Positions 44,725-53,679 of a DNA stretch of 58,069 nucleotides are shown here, piece after piece. A program made the translations under genes and the position numbers. Positions within the stretch are counted from its first letter, which is position 1. Each line of letters opens with the position of its first letter. Source of the stretch: an uncultured Pseudomonadota bacterium (GTDB lineage: Bacteria; Pseudomonadota; Alphaproteobacteria; RF32; CAG-239); assembly GCA_949295085.1 (NCBI GenBank), contig CASFJS010000006.1:1-58069 (forward strand), given 5' to 3'. The notes beneath the pieces are model-generated. The model was not told the origin of the DNA, did no database searches, and saw only the letters and a list, made by a program, of their open reading frames with translations.

Positions 44725-45177
44725 ATGCAAAAAATTTTTATAAGCCGTTCGGAACAACAAACCGCTGCGCTGGCCGAGCAATTTGCCTCTGTAGCGCAAA
44801 AAGGTGATGTCTTTGCGCTCTATGGTACATTGGGTATGGGCAAGAGTGTATTTGCGCGCGCATTCATAAGCTTTTTAACCGGTATCGGAGAAATTCCGAG
44901 CCCGACTTTTACTTTGGTACAAGGCTATACGGCGCCAGAATTTGAAATAAATCATTTTGATTTGTACCGTCTGAAATATCCAGACGAAGTTTACGAGCTT
45001 GGCTTTGAAGATGCGGTTTACGGAGGGGTCAGTCTTATAGAATGGCCGGAAAAAGCGGGATCATTGTTACCGCGGGATATTTTCAAAATTGAATTTATGC
45101 CCGAAAAAGATGCCCGCCGGATCATTATCACGGTAAATTCGGCCGAAAAAGCCGGTCGTTTGGAGCAAATCAAATGA
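44725..45177 (+). CDS. tsaE: tRNA threonylcarbamoyladenosine biosynthesis ATPase TsaE
   Basis: TsaE is the ATPase of the TsaBDE complex that makes t6A37 on tRNAs decoding ANN codons. The 150-residue protein has the P-loop LYGTLGMGKSVFARAF near residue 33, the PSPTFTLVQGY segment, HFDLYRL and LIEWPEKAG, all family hallmarks. I start at ATG 44725; an upstream GTG at 44692 would overlap the previous gene. It overlaps hprK by 4 bp. Confidence 0.93.
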   Translation: MQKIFISRSEQQTAALAEQFASVAQKGDVFALYGTLGMGKSVFARAFISFLTGIGEIPSPTFTLVQGYTAPEFEINHFDLYRLKYPDEVYELGFEDAVYGGVSLIEWPEKAGSLLPRDIFKIEFMPEKDARRIIITVNSAEKAGRLEQIK

Positions 45178-45596
45178 ATATTCACGCCACCTGTGTCAGT
45201 TTTTCGGGAAAAGGGGTTTTGCTTTTGGGGGATTCCGGCTCCGGCAAATCAGATCTGGCGCTAAGGCTTATAACGTCGTTTGGGGCTGTTTTGGTCGCGG
45301 ACGACAGGGTGGACATCAACATAACAAACGGCCGTGCTATAGCTTCGGCGCCGGAAAATATCAAAGGATTGTTGGAAGTAAGGAATATTGGTATTGTTAA
45401 ATATCCGACGGTTGAGGATACGGAAATAAAACTGGCCGTAAAATTATCTTTAGCGCCTCAGGAGCGGCTACCTGAAAAATCTTTTTATGATATCGGCGGC
45501 ATTAAAGTGCCTTTATTCATTATCAATCCTTTTGAAACATCCTCGCCGGCCAAGGTTTTGGCGGCCCTAAGTTTGCTGTGCGGATTTGTCAAATGA
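45174..45596 (+). CDS. hprK: HPr kinase/phosphorylase, short kinase-domain form
   Basis: This 140-residue protein consists of the C-terminal kinase domain only, as in other alphaproteobacteria. The P-loop is LLGDSGSGKSDLALRL at residue 16, followed by VADDRVDI and the LEVRNIGI segment, where the usual glycine after Arg is Asn. It should phosphorylate HPr on serine. No ptsH or PTS gene is in the window, and its usual ChvG/ChvI neighbours are missing. It overlaps tsaE by 4 bp. Confidence 0.85.
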   Translation: MNIHATCVSFSGKGVLLLGDSGSGKSDLALRLITSFGAVLVADDRVDINITNGRAIASAPENIKGLLEVRNIGIVKYPTVEDTEIKLAVKLSLAPQERLPEKSFYDIGGIKVPLFIINPFETSSPAKVLAALSLLCGFVK

Positions 45597-45664
45597 CGGT
45601 TGATTAATTACAATCTTCGCATTAAAATATGCCCAGATTTTTAATTTTAACTCAGGGTGTTAAT

Positions 45665-46459
45665 ATGTTGTTTATCCGGAAAATCGAAAAATTTTTACGC
45701 CGTCAGGGCAAACCTCTGGTTAACTTTATCTTTAAGGTTGGCGAACTGTTTGGTTTTATCATTCAATCAGTATATAACTGCGTAACACCGCCCTTTTACG
45801 GTCGTAATTTTTTACGACAGGTTGTAGACATGGGTTTTTACTCTTTGCCGGTTGTCGGTTTAACGACAATTTTTGCCGGAATGGTTATCGCCCTGCAGAG
45901 CTACTCCGGTTTTGCGTCGGTCGGTGCCGAAAGCATGGTTGCCAGCGTGGTTTTGATTTCGGTTACCCGCGAGTTGGCGCCGGTTTTATCGGCATTGATG
46001 GTGGCGGGGCGCATTGGTGCTGCCATGGCGGCAGAAATAGGCACCATGCGCGTAACCGAACAGATTGACGCCTTAACGACATTATCAACCAATCCGCTAA
46101 AGTATCTGGTAGCACCGCGTATTTGGGCAGGGTTGGTGGTTATGCCTCTTTTGGTATTAATCGGCGATGTTATTGGTATTTTCGGCGGCTATGTCGTTGG
46201 TGTTTACAAGCTTGGTTTTAACCCGGCCAATTATATCAACGCAACATTGGATGAGCTGCAGGCCTTAGATATTACCACCGGTGTGGTTAAGGCGGCCGTA
46301 TTTGGTTTTATCATTTCCCTTATGGGGTGTTACAACGGATATAAATCCAGAGGCGGCGCTCAGGGGGTTGGCGAGGCAACCACCAATGCGGTTGTGTCGT
46401 CATCAATTTTAATTTTGATTTTCAACTATGTTGTTACCGAGTTGTTCTTTTCAAGATAA
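45665..46459 (+). CDS. mlaE: Phospholipid transport permease MlaE
   Basis: This 264-residue inner-membrane permease belongs to the Mla system, which moves phospholipids between the membranes. It shows the MlaE hallmarks: VALTTIFAGM-type GLTTIFAGMVIALQ, APVLSALMVAGRIGAAMAAEIGTM and RVTEQIDAL, with about five helices. Start 45665 has AGGG upstream; an ATG at 45629 would add 12 residues without a good site. mlaF follows after 13 bp. MlaD and MlaC are not in the window. Confidence 0.92.
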   Translation: MLFIRKIEKFLRRQGKPLVNFIFKVGELFGFIIQSVYNCVTPPFYGRNFLRQVVDMGFYSLPVVGLTTIFAGMVIALQSYSGFASVGAESMVASVVLISVTRELAPVLSALMVAGRIGAAMAAEIGTMRVTEQIDALTTLSTNPLKYLVAPRIWAGLVVMPLLVLIGDVIGIFGGYVVGVYKLGFNPANYINATLDELQALDITTGVVKAAVFGFIISLMGCYNGYKSRGGAQGVGEATTNAVVSSSILILIFNYVVTELFFSR

Positions 46460-46472
46460 GGATTAGGCACCA

Positions 46473-47237
46473 ATGTCAGAAATAAAAATAAAACTTAAAA
46501 ATATCTGCAAATCATTTGGTAAAAAAACGGTTTTGCGCGGTCTTAATCTGGATGTTTACAAAGGAGAATCTCTGGTTGTTATTGGTGGATCGGGCACCGG
46601 AAAATCTGTCTTGATTAAATGCATTCAAGGGCTCCTGACGCCGGAAGAAGGCTCTATTCTGGTTGATGGGAATGAAGTCATCGGTATAGATGAAGAAGGC
46701 AAAGAAGCGTTACATTCAAAAATGGGCATGCTTTTTCAGGGAGGCGCATTGTTTGACAGTTTAAGCGTTTGGGAAAACGTTGCGTTTGATCTGCTTGAAA
46801 ATAAAGGCTATTCTAAAACAGATGCTAAAAATGAAGCAATCAGGGTATTGCGTTCGGTAGGTCTTGATCCTGAGGTTGCCGATCTTGAACCGGCAGAGCT
46901 TTCCGGCGGCATGCAAAAACGCGTTGGTTTGGCACGCGCCATTATATCCAAGCCGGAAATAATCTTTTTTGACGAGCCGACAACAGGTTTGGATCCGATT
47001 ATGGCGGATGTCATCAATGATTTGATTGTTGAATCGGTCAAGGGTTTGGGTGCCACGGCGTTAACCATTACGCACGACATGGCTTCCGTACGCAAAATAG
47101 CCGACCGCGTTGCCATGCTGTATAAGGGTGAAATCATCTGGCAAGGCACGGTCAAAGAAATGGACGAAACTGAGAATCCTTATGTTGTCCAGTTTATCAA
47201 CGGGCGTTCACAAGGGCCGATAAAAACGGGGGTTTAG
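46473..47237 (+). CDS. mlaF: Phospholipid transport ATPase MlaF
   Basis: This 254-residue ABC ATPase should power MlaE. It has Walker A GGSGTGKSVL near residue 40, signature ELSGGMQKRVG, Walker B IIFFDEPTTGLDP and H-loop THDMAS. The GKSV form after the P-loop is typical of the MlaF branch. radA begins 1 bp after its stop. Confidence 0.93.
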   Translation: MSEIKIKLKNICKSFGKKTVLRGLNLDVYKGESLVVIGGSGTGKSVLIKCIQGLLTPEEGSILVDGNEVIGIDEEGKEALHSKMGMLFQGGALFDSLSVWENVAFDLLENKGYSKTDAKNEAIRVLRSVGLDPEVADLEPAELSGGMQKRVGLARAIISKPEIIFFDEPTTGLDPIMADVINDLIVESVKGLGATALTITHDMASVRKIADRVAMLYKGEIIWQGTVKEMDETENPYVVQFINGRSQGPIKTGV

Positions 47238-47238
47238 C

Positions 47239-48612
47239 GTGGCCAAAAAAGAGCTAAAACAATACGTTTGCCAGGATTGCGGCGCGGTATATCCGAAATG
47301 GCAGGGCAAATGTGATGCCTGCGGCGAATGGAATACAATCGTTGAAGAAGTTATCGGCGGCGGAGGTTTTTCCAACTTTAATCCGCGCAAATCAAAGGGG
47401 CGGGAAATTGAGTTTGTGCCTTTAAGCGGCGCCGAAGAACGACTTGACCGCTTGTCAACCGGCATCACCGAGCTTGACCGTGTTTGCGGCGGTGGTTTAG
47501 TGCCCGGTTCGGTCATCTTGGTTGGCGGGGATCCTGGTATCGGCAAATCAACTTTACTGCTGCAGGCCTGTGCCAAAGTGGCCGGCTTGCCGATAAATCC
47601 TGAGGTCTATTACATATCCGGCGAAGAAGCCATCGGCCAGGTGCGTATCCGGGCCCGGCGTCTGGGGCTTGAAAAATCGCCGGTTAATCTGGCAACGTCA
47701 ACCGAAATCAAAGATATTGTTGCCACGCTTGAAAAATCAAACGCCGCCATGGTGGTTATTGATTCCATTCAGACCATGTATTTGGAAGAAGTTGATTCAA
47801 CCCCCGGCAGTATTACACAAGTCAGGGCCTGCAGTTACGAGCTGATAAAACTGGCCAAGCGCAAGGGTTTTACCTTGTTTTTGGTCGGTCATGTGACCAA
47901 GCAGGGCGAAATTGCCGGTCCGCGGGTGTTGGAACATATGGTAGACACCGTTCTTTATTTTGAGGGCGAACGCGGGCATCACTTTCGTATTTTGCGCGCG
48001 GTCAAAAATCGCTACGGCGCCACGGATGAAATCGGTGTTTTTGAAATGCAGGACAAAGGTTTGGTTGAGGTTGCCAACCCGTCGGCTTTATTTTTGGCCG
48101 AACGTCAGGGCAATATATCCGGCTCCTGTGTTTTTGCCGGCATAGAAGGGTCGCGACCGGTTTTGGTTGAAATTCAAGCCTTAGTCAGCCCGACCGGTTA
48201 TGCCAGTCCGAAGCGTGCGGTTGTTGGTTGGGATTCCAACCGGTTAGCGATGGTTTTAGCTGTTTTGGAAGCCCGCTGCGGGATGAATTTGAGCTCGCAG
48301 GATGTTTATTTAAACATTGCCGGTGGTCTGCGTATTTCCGAACCGGCCGCCGATTTGGCCGTAGCTTTGGCTGTTATTTCATCATTAACCAACAAGCCAT
48401 TGCCGGCAGATATGGTAATGTTTGGCGAAATCGGTTTATCCGGCGAGGTGAGGGTGGTAGCGCAGCCGTCGCTGCGGCTTAAAGAGGCAAAAAAGCTTGG
48501 CTTTCATAGTGCCATTATCCCGCAAGGCCGCTCTACCGACAAAAAATTTTCGGTGGATATGAATTTGCATGAAATCGGCAATGTCCAACGCTTGATAAAT
48601 CTGTTTAACTAA
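47239..48612 (+). CDS. radA: DNA repair protein RadA (Sms)
   Basis: This 457-residue recombination helicase has an N-terminal C4 zinc finger (CQDCGAVYPKWQGKCDACGEW) and a RecA-like ATPase with GGDPGIGKSTLLLQ near residue 94. The RadA KNRYG motif (near 254) and a Lon-like C-terminal domain (GGLRISEPAADLAVALAV) follow. It promotes branch migration during recombination repair. The start codon is GTG. It lies between mlaF and cvpA, a conserved alphaproteobacterial arrangement for radA-cvpA. Confidence 0.95.
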   Translation: MAKKELKQYVCQDCGAVYPKWQGKCDACGEWNTIVEEVIGGGGFSNFNPRKSKGREIEFVPLSGAEERLDRLSTGITELDRVCGGGLVPGSVILVGGDPGIGKSTLLLQACAKVAGLPINPEVYYISGEEAIGQVRIRARRLGLEKSPVNLATSTEIKDIVATLEKSNAAMVVIDSIQTMYLEEVDSTPGSITQVRACSYELIKLAKRKGFTLFLVGHVTKQGEIAGPRVLEHMVDTVLYFEGERGHHFRILRAVKNRYGATDEIGVFEMQDKGLVEVANPSALFLAERQGNISGSCVFAGIEGSRPVLVEIQALVSPTGYASPKRAVVGWDSNRLAMVLAVLEARCGMNLSSQDVYLNIAGGLRISEPAADLAVALAVISSLTNKPLPADMVMFGEIGLSGEVRVVAQPSLRLKEAKKLGFHSAIIPQGRSTDKKFSVDMNLHEIGNVQRLINLFN

Positions 48613-48625
48613 AAGGGGATATCCG

Positions 48626-49324
48626 GTGAATAATCTAGATGTCATCATTTTAATCATTGTGGCCATTTCGGCACTGATAGCCCTGAATCGAGGTTTGGTC
48701 AAAGAAGTTTTGTCGATTGTCGGTTGGGTTTTGGCAACCGCGGCAATTATTTACCTGTTGCCGGTTTGTCTGCCTTTTACCAAAAAATTTGTATCCAGTG
48801 GTATTTTGGCCGGAATTTTAACGGCGCTGATGATTTTTGTACTGTTTTTTGTTATCTGGATTTATTCCACAAGTCAGATTATCGGCAAAATCCGCACCAG
48901 CAAATTAAACGGTCTTGACCGCTTGCTGGGGCTGTTTTTTGGTTTTATGCGGGCGTTTTTGCTGGTTATTTTGTTCAATATCATGGTTAGCTGGATTGTG
49001 CCGGAAGATAAACAATCGGATGTTCTGCGTGAATCAAGATATTATCAGCTGGCCGGCTCATTTGCCAAACCGCTTGAAGAAATGATACCGCAAGAAACCT
49101 TGGATTTGATTAAGGAAAAAACTCAGGCGTTGAGCGCGGAGGACGAAGAAACCGAAGATCAGGATGAAAAAGAAGAAACGGAGGATTTGTTTGAAAGACT
49201 GGCTCAGCCGAAAATTAAAAAAGCCGTTAAGGATCAGACCAAAAAACTCAAAGAAAGCCTGGAAGAAGGCTATCAGCAGTCCGAGCGCGATGATCTTGAC
49301 AGACTGATAGACAGTGTTGAATAA
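48626..49324 (+). CDS. cvpA: CvpA family membrane protein
   Basis: This 232-residue protein has four helices (about 5-22, 30-50, 60-85, 100-125) with the CvpA hallmark RGLVKEVLSIVGW and LDRLLGLFFGFMRAFLL. A long acidic cytoplasmic tail rich in Glu and Asp follows (about 165-232). CvpA is needed for colicin V production and envelope homeostasis in E. coli. The start is GTG with AAGGGGAT upstream. purF, its frequent neighbour, is absent: the next gene is recR on the other strand. Confidence 0.88.
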   Translation: MNNLDVIILIIVAISALIALNRGLVKEVLSIVGWVLATAAIIYLLPVCLPFTKKFVSSGILAGILTALMIFVLFFVIWIYSTSQIIGKIRTSKLNGLDRLLGLFFGFMRAFLLVILFNIMVSWIVPEDKQSDVLRESRYYQLAGSFAKPLEEMIPQETLDLIKEKTQALSAEDEETEDQDEKEETEDLFERLAQPKIKKAVKDQTKKLKESLEEGYQQSERDDLDRLIDSVE

Positions 49325-49330
49325 GCTTTT

Positions 49331-49924
49331 TTACAATACCTTACGAGAATTCAACGCCAGCTGCAGCGTACCTTCATCCATATAATCAAGCTCGGCACCC
49401 ATCGGAATACCCTGTGCCAGCGTCGTAATCTTGACCCCGCTGTCCTTAAAGCGCGACAACAAATAATGCGAGGTAATTTGTCCGTCGATGGTGGCCGGCA
49501 GCGCCAATACCAATTCTTTTACCATGCCGGATTCGATTCTTTTGGCCAGAGAGTCAATATTGAGGTCTTCCGGCACCACCCCTTCCATAGCCGATAAAAC
49601 ACCGCCCAGAACATGATATTTACCCTTAAACAGCGATACTCTTTCCATCGCCCATAAATCGGCCACATCCCGTACCACACAGATCAGGCTGTCGTCCCTT
49701 GTTGCCGACGAGCAGACGGGGCAGGGGCTGACGGTATCAAAATTGCCGCAGACCTCGCAGGTTTTAATATTTCCCGCCACCTCTGTCAGAGCTTCTATCA
49801 GCGGCAGCAGCGCCGCCTCTTTTTTGTTCAGCAAATGCAGGACGATTCGTCTGGCCGAACGTGAGCCTAGCGACGGCAGCTTGGCTATTTGTTTAATTAA
49901 GATTTCAATGTCTTTTCCGGCCAT
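49331..49924 (-). CDS. recR: Recombination protein RecR
   Basis: This 197-residue RecFOR pathway protein has a helix-hairpin-helix (LGSRSARRIVLHLL), a C4 zinc finger (CEVCGNFDTVSPCPVC) and a Toprim domain (LICVVRDVADLWAME). The ring-forming C-terminus is also present. It lies downstream of ybaB with a 9-bp spacer; dnaX-ybaB-recR is a widely conserved operon. Confidence 0.95.
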   Translation of the reverse strand: MAGKDIEILIKQIAKLPSLGSRSARRIVLHLLNKKEAALLPLIEALTEVAGNIKTCEVCGNFDTVSPCPVCSSATRDDSLICVVRDVADLWAMERVSLFKGKYHVLGGVLSAMEGVVPEDLNIDSLAKRIESGMVKELVLALPATIDGQITSHYLLSRFKDSGVKITTLAQGIPMGAELDYMDEGTLQLALNSRKVL

Positions 49925-49933
49925 AATATCCCC

Positions 49934-50254
49934 TTAAAAAGGCAGTTTCATTCCGCCGAGATTAAGTCCGCCGGTCAGAGAGCTCAGGCTGTCGTTCATT
50001 CTGGCGTCGATTTTTTCTTTGGCATCGTTATAAGCCGCGCGGATAAGATCTTCCAAAACATCGGCTTCTTCAGGATCTATAAGACTTTTGTCAATATGAA
50101 GTTTGGTCATGGCATATTTGCCGTTGAGCGTTACCGTGACCACACCGCCGCCGGCCGTTCCTTCAACTTCTTCTTCGGCAAGTTTGGCTTGTTCTTCCTG
50201 CATTTTTTTTTGCATCATTTGCGCCTGTTTCATCAGGTTTTGAATATTCATCAT
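49934..50254 (-). CDS. ybaB: Nucleoid-associated protein YbaB/EbfC
   Basis: This 106-residue DNA-binding protein has a methionine/glutamine-rich N-terminal helix (NLMKQAQMMQKKMQEEQ), the strand-rich core VEGTAGGGVVTVTLNGK and the C-terminal glycine-rich end. It overlaps dnaX by 4 bp, so it is translationally coupled. Confidence 0.93.
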   Translation of the reverse strand: MMNIQNLMKQAQMMQKKMQEEQAKLAEEEVEGTAGGGVVTVTLNGKYAMTKLHIDKSLIDPEEADVLEDLIRAAYNDAKEKIDARMNDSLSSLTGGLNLGGMKLPF

Positions 50255-51966
50255 ATGTCGTTATCCTCATCAAAATAGTTATTATCATCCTCAAAAGCCG
50301 GTGTTTCGGACGATTCGCCGGTTTCTGCAGGCACAACCTTGCGGGTCAGACTGTCGATTTTGGCACCGCGAAACTCGGTCATCACCGCCTTAACCAACGG
50401 CAGATCCATTACATCTTTTTTGTTTGCCAAATCTTTGGCTGCTTCTTTATCGGCGATTGTTTCGCCTAAAGCGCCGCGTTGAATATCAATATTCCAGCGA
50501 ATACCTGTGGCTTCGGTCAAAATATTTTGCAAATTAAGCAAAAAGTCGTTGTTTATCTTGTCTGAGACGGCAATCTTCATTGTCCCGTTTGTAAATTCGG
50601 CAAAAGAAACATCGTGCTTCAGGCTGTATACCATCATCGGATGTTTGGTATTTTGTAAATAGTCCACAAGCTCATCCGGTGTCTTAAAACACAAAGCGTC
50701 GGTATCGTTTTTTGTCGGCGCGGGTCGAACTTCGCGGGAAGCGGGCGCTATTTCTTCCGGCACCGCGGCGCGGATTTGCGGCTTTGTCACTGCTAAATCA
50801 GAGTTTTTTTTTAAGCTGTCCAAAATCTCCGCCGGGGTCGGCAGGTTGGCCGAATAAGCAATGCGAATAAGCACCATCTCAAGAGCGTCCGCCTGCAAAG
50901 GCGCAATATTGAGCTCGCCCAAGCCTTTAATGAGCATTTGCCATATCTTGGATAACACGGCGATGGAGACATTTGGCGCCAGCCGGGAACAAAAATTTTT
51001 TTCATTTTCCGACAGCGCCGGATCATTAAGAGCCTCCGGCACAATCTTAACTTTGGCCAAAAGGTGAGTAATATTAATCAAATCCTGCAAAAGGGTTAAG
51101 GGTGCGGCACCGTTTTGGTGTTGCTGCTCCAAATTGGCAACAACATCTTCAATCTTGCCCGAAACCAGATTTTCAAACAATTCAAAAGTCAGGCTCCGGT
51201 CCGCCAAGCCGATCATATTCTTAACAATATCAGTTTTAACCTCGCCGTTGCCGAGCGAAATGGCCTGATCCAAAAGAGATAAGCCGTCGCGGCAAGAACC
51301 GTCGGCCGCGCGGGCAATCAGGTGCAGGGCTTCTTCTTCCGTCTTAACATTTTCTTTGTCAGCAATGTTTTTGAAATGATCAATCAGAGTTTCAATAGAT
51401 AAACGCTGCAGATCAAACCGCTGGCAACGCGACAAGATGGTAATCGGAACTTTGCGAATTTCGGTCGTCGCAAAAATAAAAATAACGTGTGACGGCGGTT
51501 CTTCCAATGTTTTGAGCAGGGCGTTAAAAGCCTGCTTAGACAGCATATGAACTTCGTCAATGATATAAACTTTATAACGCGCGTTGGTCGGCTTATAGCG
51601 CACGCCGTCCAAAATTTCGCGGATATCATCCACACCGGTTCGCGAGGCCGCGTCCAGTTCCAAAACATCAATATGCCGCGATTCGGCAATAGCGCGGCAG
51701 TTTTCACAAATACCGCAGGGATTGACCGTTGCGCCGTTAAGGGCATCTTTGCCGGTGCAGTTGAGAGCCTTGGCAATAATCCGGGCGGTGGTCGTTTTGC
51801 CGACGCCGCGAATACCGGTCAAAATATAAGCATGGTGCAGGCGGTTGTTTTTGATGGCGTTGGTAATCGTTCTGACCAAAGCGTCCTGTCCCAGCAGTTC
51901 GTTAAAATTCTGCGGGCGATACTTGCGGGCCAAAACCACATAATCTTGTTTATTTTCTTCTGCCAT
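50251..51966 (-). CDS. dnaX: DNA polymerase III subunit tau (and likely gamma)
   Basis: This 571-residue clamp-loader ATPase has Walker A GIRGVGKTTTARI (51-63), a zinc site with CGICENC, Walker B/SRC motifs (DEVHML, LSRCQRFD) and a collar domain III ending near residue 375. The tau-specific C-terminal part is about 180 residues, shorter than in E. coli, and ends in an acidic tail. An A9 run at codons 385-388 allows a short product (separate entry). The start follows the SRP RNA gene by about 25 bp; ybaB and recR lie downstream. Confidence 0.95.
   Translation of the reverse strand: MAEENKQDYVVLARKYRPQNFNELLGQDALVRTITNAIKNNRLHHAYILTGIRGVGKTTTARIIAKALNCTGKDALNGATVNPCGICENCRAIAESRHIDVLELDAASRTGVDDIREILDGVRYKPTNARYKVYIIDEVHMLSKQAFNALLKTLEEPPSHVIFIFATTEIRKVPITILSRCQRFDLQRLSIETLIDHFKNIADKENVKTEEEALHLIARAADGSCRDGLSLLDQAISLGNGEVKTDIVKNMIGLADRSLTFELFENLVSGKIEDVVANLEQQHQNGAAPLTLLQDLINITHLLAKVKIVPEALNDPALSENEKNFCSRLAPNVSIAVLSKIWQMLIKGLGELNIAPLQADALEMVLIRIAYSANLPTPAEILDSLKKNSDLAVTKPQIRAAVPEEIAPASREVRPAPTKNDTDALCFKTPDELVDYLQNTKHPMMVYSLKHDVSFAEFTNGTMKIAVSDKINNDFLLNLQNILTEATGIRWNIDIQRGALGETIADKEAAKDLANKKDVMDLPLVKAVMTEFRGAKIDSLTRKVVPAETGESSETPAFEDDNNYFDEDNDI
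50798..50812 (-). other. Candidate slippage site in dnaX (A9 run)
   Basis: On the minus strand dnaX reads TTA AAA AAA AAC TCT, an unbroken A9 run. A -1 shift after the second AAA gives AAA CTC TGA, ending the protein two residues later at about 389. A +1 shift also meets a stop (TAG) within four codons. Domain III ends just upstream, so the short product would match gamma. The run length equals the A9 run used for transcriptional slippage in Thermus dnaX. Confidence 0.6.
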
Positions 51967-51990
51967 AAAACAATCCCGTAAAAAGACAAA

Positions 51991-52080
51991 GGCGGAGAAG
52001 AAACGACCTCAACAAATTTCGTTACGGCTGCTTCCTTCCGGACCTGACCGGGTTGGCGAAACGTTAACCCGTTCTCCTCC
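51991..52080 (-). ncRNA. ffs: Signal recognition particle RNA (small bacterial type, 4.5S)
   Basis: On the minus strand the conserved domain IV is clear: GGTCAGGTCCGGAAGGAAGC followed by AGCC, flanked by complementary arms. The ends GGAGGAGAAC and TTCTCCGCC close the long hairpin with one mismatch. The roughly 90-nt RNA pairs with Ffh for membrane targeting of nascent proteins. Position directly upstream of dnaX is the common alphaproteobacterial arrangement. Confidence 0.93.
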
Positions 52081-52139
52081 ATTAAGCCATAGTTAGCAAA
52101 AAGCGGGTCTTATTTCAAGCATAATTTAGATTTTACCGG

Positions 52140-53636
52140 CTAATTTATATAAATCCCCATGTCCCGAAGCTGTCTGTCGGCAATTTCTTGATCAGCCTCC
52201 GGATCAATACCTGTCGGTACCTGATTTTCATCCGGCAGAACCTGTCCGTAAATCATAACCTGCGCCAAAGACGGATCTTTACCGAAAATTTGCGGCACCC
52301 GATAATTGGCATCAATCGCAACCGGCGGCAAAGGTTCGGCAATAGTTTCAAAATAGCGGCTGCCACTGTCCACCACAATATTGCCCTCTGGGCGGATTTC
52401 AACAACATCAAGCGAATGTTGGTTTGAACCGTCGGCAAAAAATCTGACCCGATCGTTAATACCGCCGAAACCACCCTGAGTCACAATATCCTCGTTTAAG
52501 TTTTCGCCGCGTGTTTGTGCCAGACGGTTGGCAATACTGACAGCATCATAGGCCAGAGTGTAAAGGCTGCTCGGTTTTTCGTTAAAAGTGTTGTAATATT
52601 GGCTGGCAAATTTTCCGGCCAGAGGCCTGCGGACGGAGGGATAAAGGCTGCTGGCAACGGCAGCTTCGTTATTCAACCGGTTTCCTTCCCATAAAGAAGT
52701 TCCCAAAAACCGCACCTGCGGTGCCGCCGCATCATAATAGGCAAACATGGATATTGCCGCGGTTAATTTAGCGCCGTTCTCAGGAATAATCAGTGCATCA
52801 AAGCCAACATCGCCCAACCCTTCGCGGGTAGATAATTTTTTTAAGGCGTGCGCGGCTTTGGTATCGCCGGTTTGGGCGGCCGTTTGCAGTTTGTTTTTTA
52901 TCCGGGCGACCCGGTCATGCCTTTGTGCATAATTTGTCATCTCTTTGGCAATGCCCGAAAAGTCGGACGCTCCCGGTTGGTAAAAGCCGACAACCGTAAC
53001 GGCAACATCGTTTTTTTGTGCCGATTTTACGGCGGCTCGTGCCACGGCGGCGCCGGTTCCGTTATCCGGCAGCAACAAAGCAAACCTCTTGCGCCCCTGG
53101 TCTGCGGCATAAGTCATAATCCGGTCAACCTGTTCGTCAATCAACAAACCCAGAGTATAAATCGTCGGCTGCAAAACCTCCTGTGCGGTGGAAAAGGCAA
53201 TAACCGGCACACCTTGATAGATGGTCTCATCCGTAATGGCCTGAACCTCAAGACTTTTGAGCGGCCCGATAATCAAATCGGCACGCTGATTAAGGGCATT
53301 TTCAATAGCTATTCTGGCACCGGCAGGTGTGCTTTGTGTGTCATAATACTGCAGCACGAGGTTAGGGTTGTTAAAATCGTTCAAAGCAAGCATGGATGCG
53401 TTTTTAAGTCCGTTGCCATAGCGGGCATCCGCACCGGTCAAAGGCAACAACATCCCGACGCGAAAACTTTCGGCGGAAGATATACCGATTTCGGCAATGT
53501 CGGTATGATAGCTGTCGGCACCGCCTTCGTCCTTAATATTGCCGGTTGAACCGCACGAGGCTGCCAACAGACACATCAACACAAAACAAAATCTTTTTAA
53601 CACTTGCTTTTTGTCCCAAAATATAAAACAATCCAT
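52140..53636 (-). CDS. LpoA/YraM-like lipoprotein (penicillin-binding protein activator family)
   Basis: This 498-residue periplasmic lipoprotein has a signal peptide ending in the lipobox LLAASC (cysteine near residue 28). A type I periplasmic-binding-protein fold follows (FRVGMLLPLTGADARYGNGL, ADLIIGPLKSLEVQ, YTLGLLIDEQVDRIM). This matches alphaproteobacterial LppC/LpoA-like proteins beside rsmI-yraN. E. coli LpoA activates PBP1a, but its N-terminal TPR part is missing here, so that role is inferred. The start may be a GTG at 53603 instead. It is divergent from rsmI. Confidence 0.85.
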   Translation of the reverse strand: MDCFIFWDKKQVLKRFCFVLMCLLAASCGSTGNIKDEGGADSYHTDIAEIGISSAESFRVGMLLPLTGADARYGNGLKNASMLALNDFNNPNLVLQYYDTQSTPAGARIAIENALNQRADLIIGPLKSLEVQAITDETIYQGVPVIAFSTAQEVLQPTIYTLGLLIDEQVDRIMTYAADQGRKRFALLLPDNGTGAAVARAAVKSAQKNDVAVTVVGFYQPGASDFSGIAKEMTNYAQRHDRVARIKNKLQTAAQTGDTKAAHALKKLSTREGLGDVGFDALIIPENGAKLTAAISMFAYYDAAAPQVRFLGTSLWEGNRLNNEAAVASSLYPSVRRPLAGKFASQYYNTFNEKPSSLYTLAYDAVSIANRLAQTRGENLNEDIVTQGGFGGINDRVRFFADGSNQHSLDVVEIRPEGNIVVDSGSRYFETIAEPLPPVAIDANYRVPQIFGKDPSLAQVMIYGQVLPDENQVPTGIDPEADQEIADRQLRDMGIYIN

Positions 53637-53679
53637 AACAGGTTTTAGTTAAAAAAACGTTTAATACAGAGAGGTCTTA

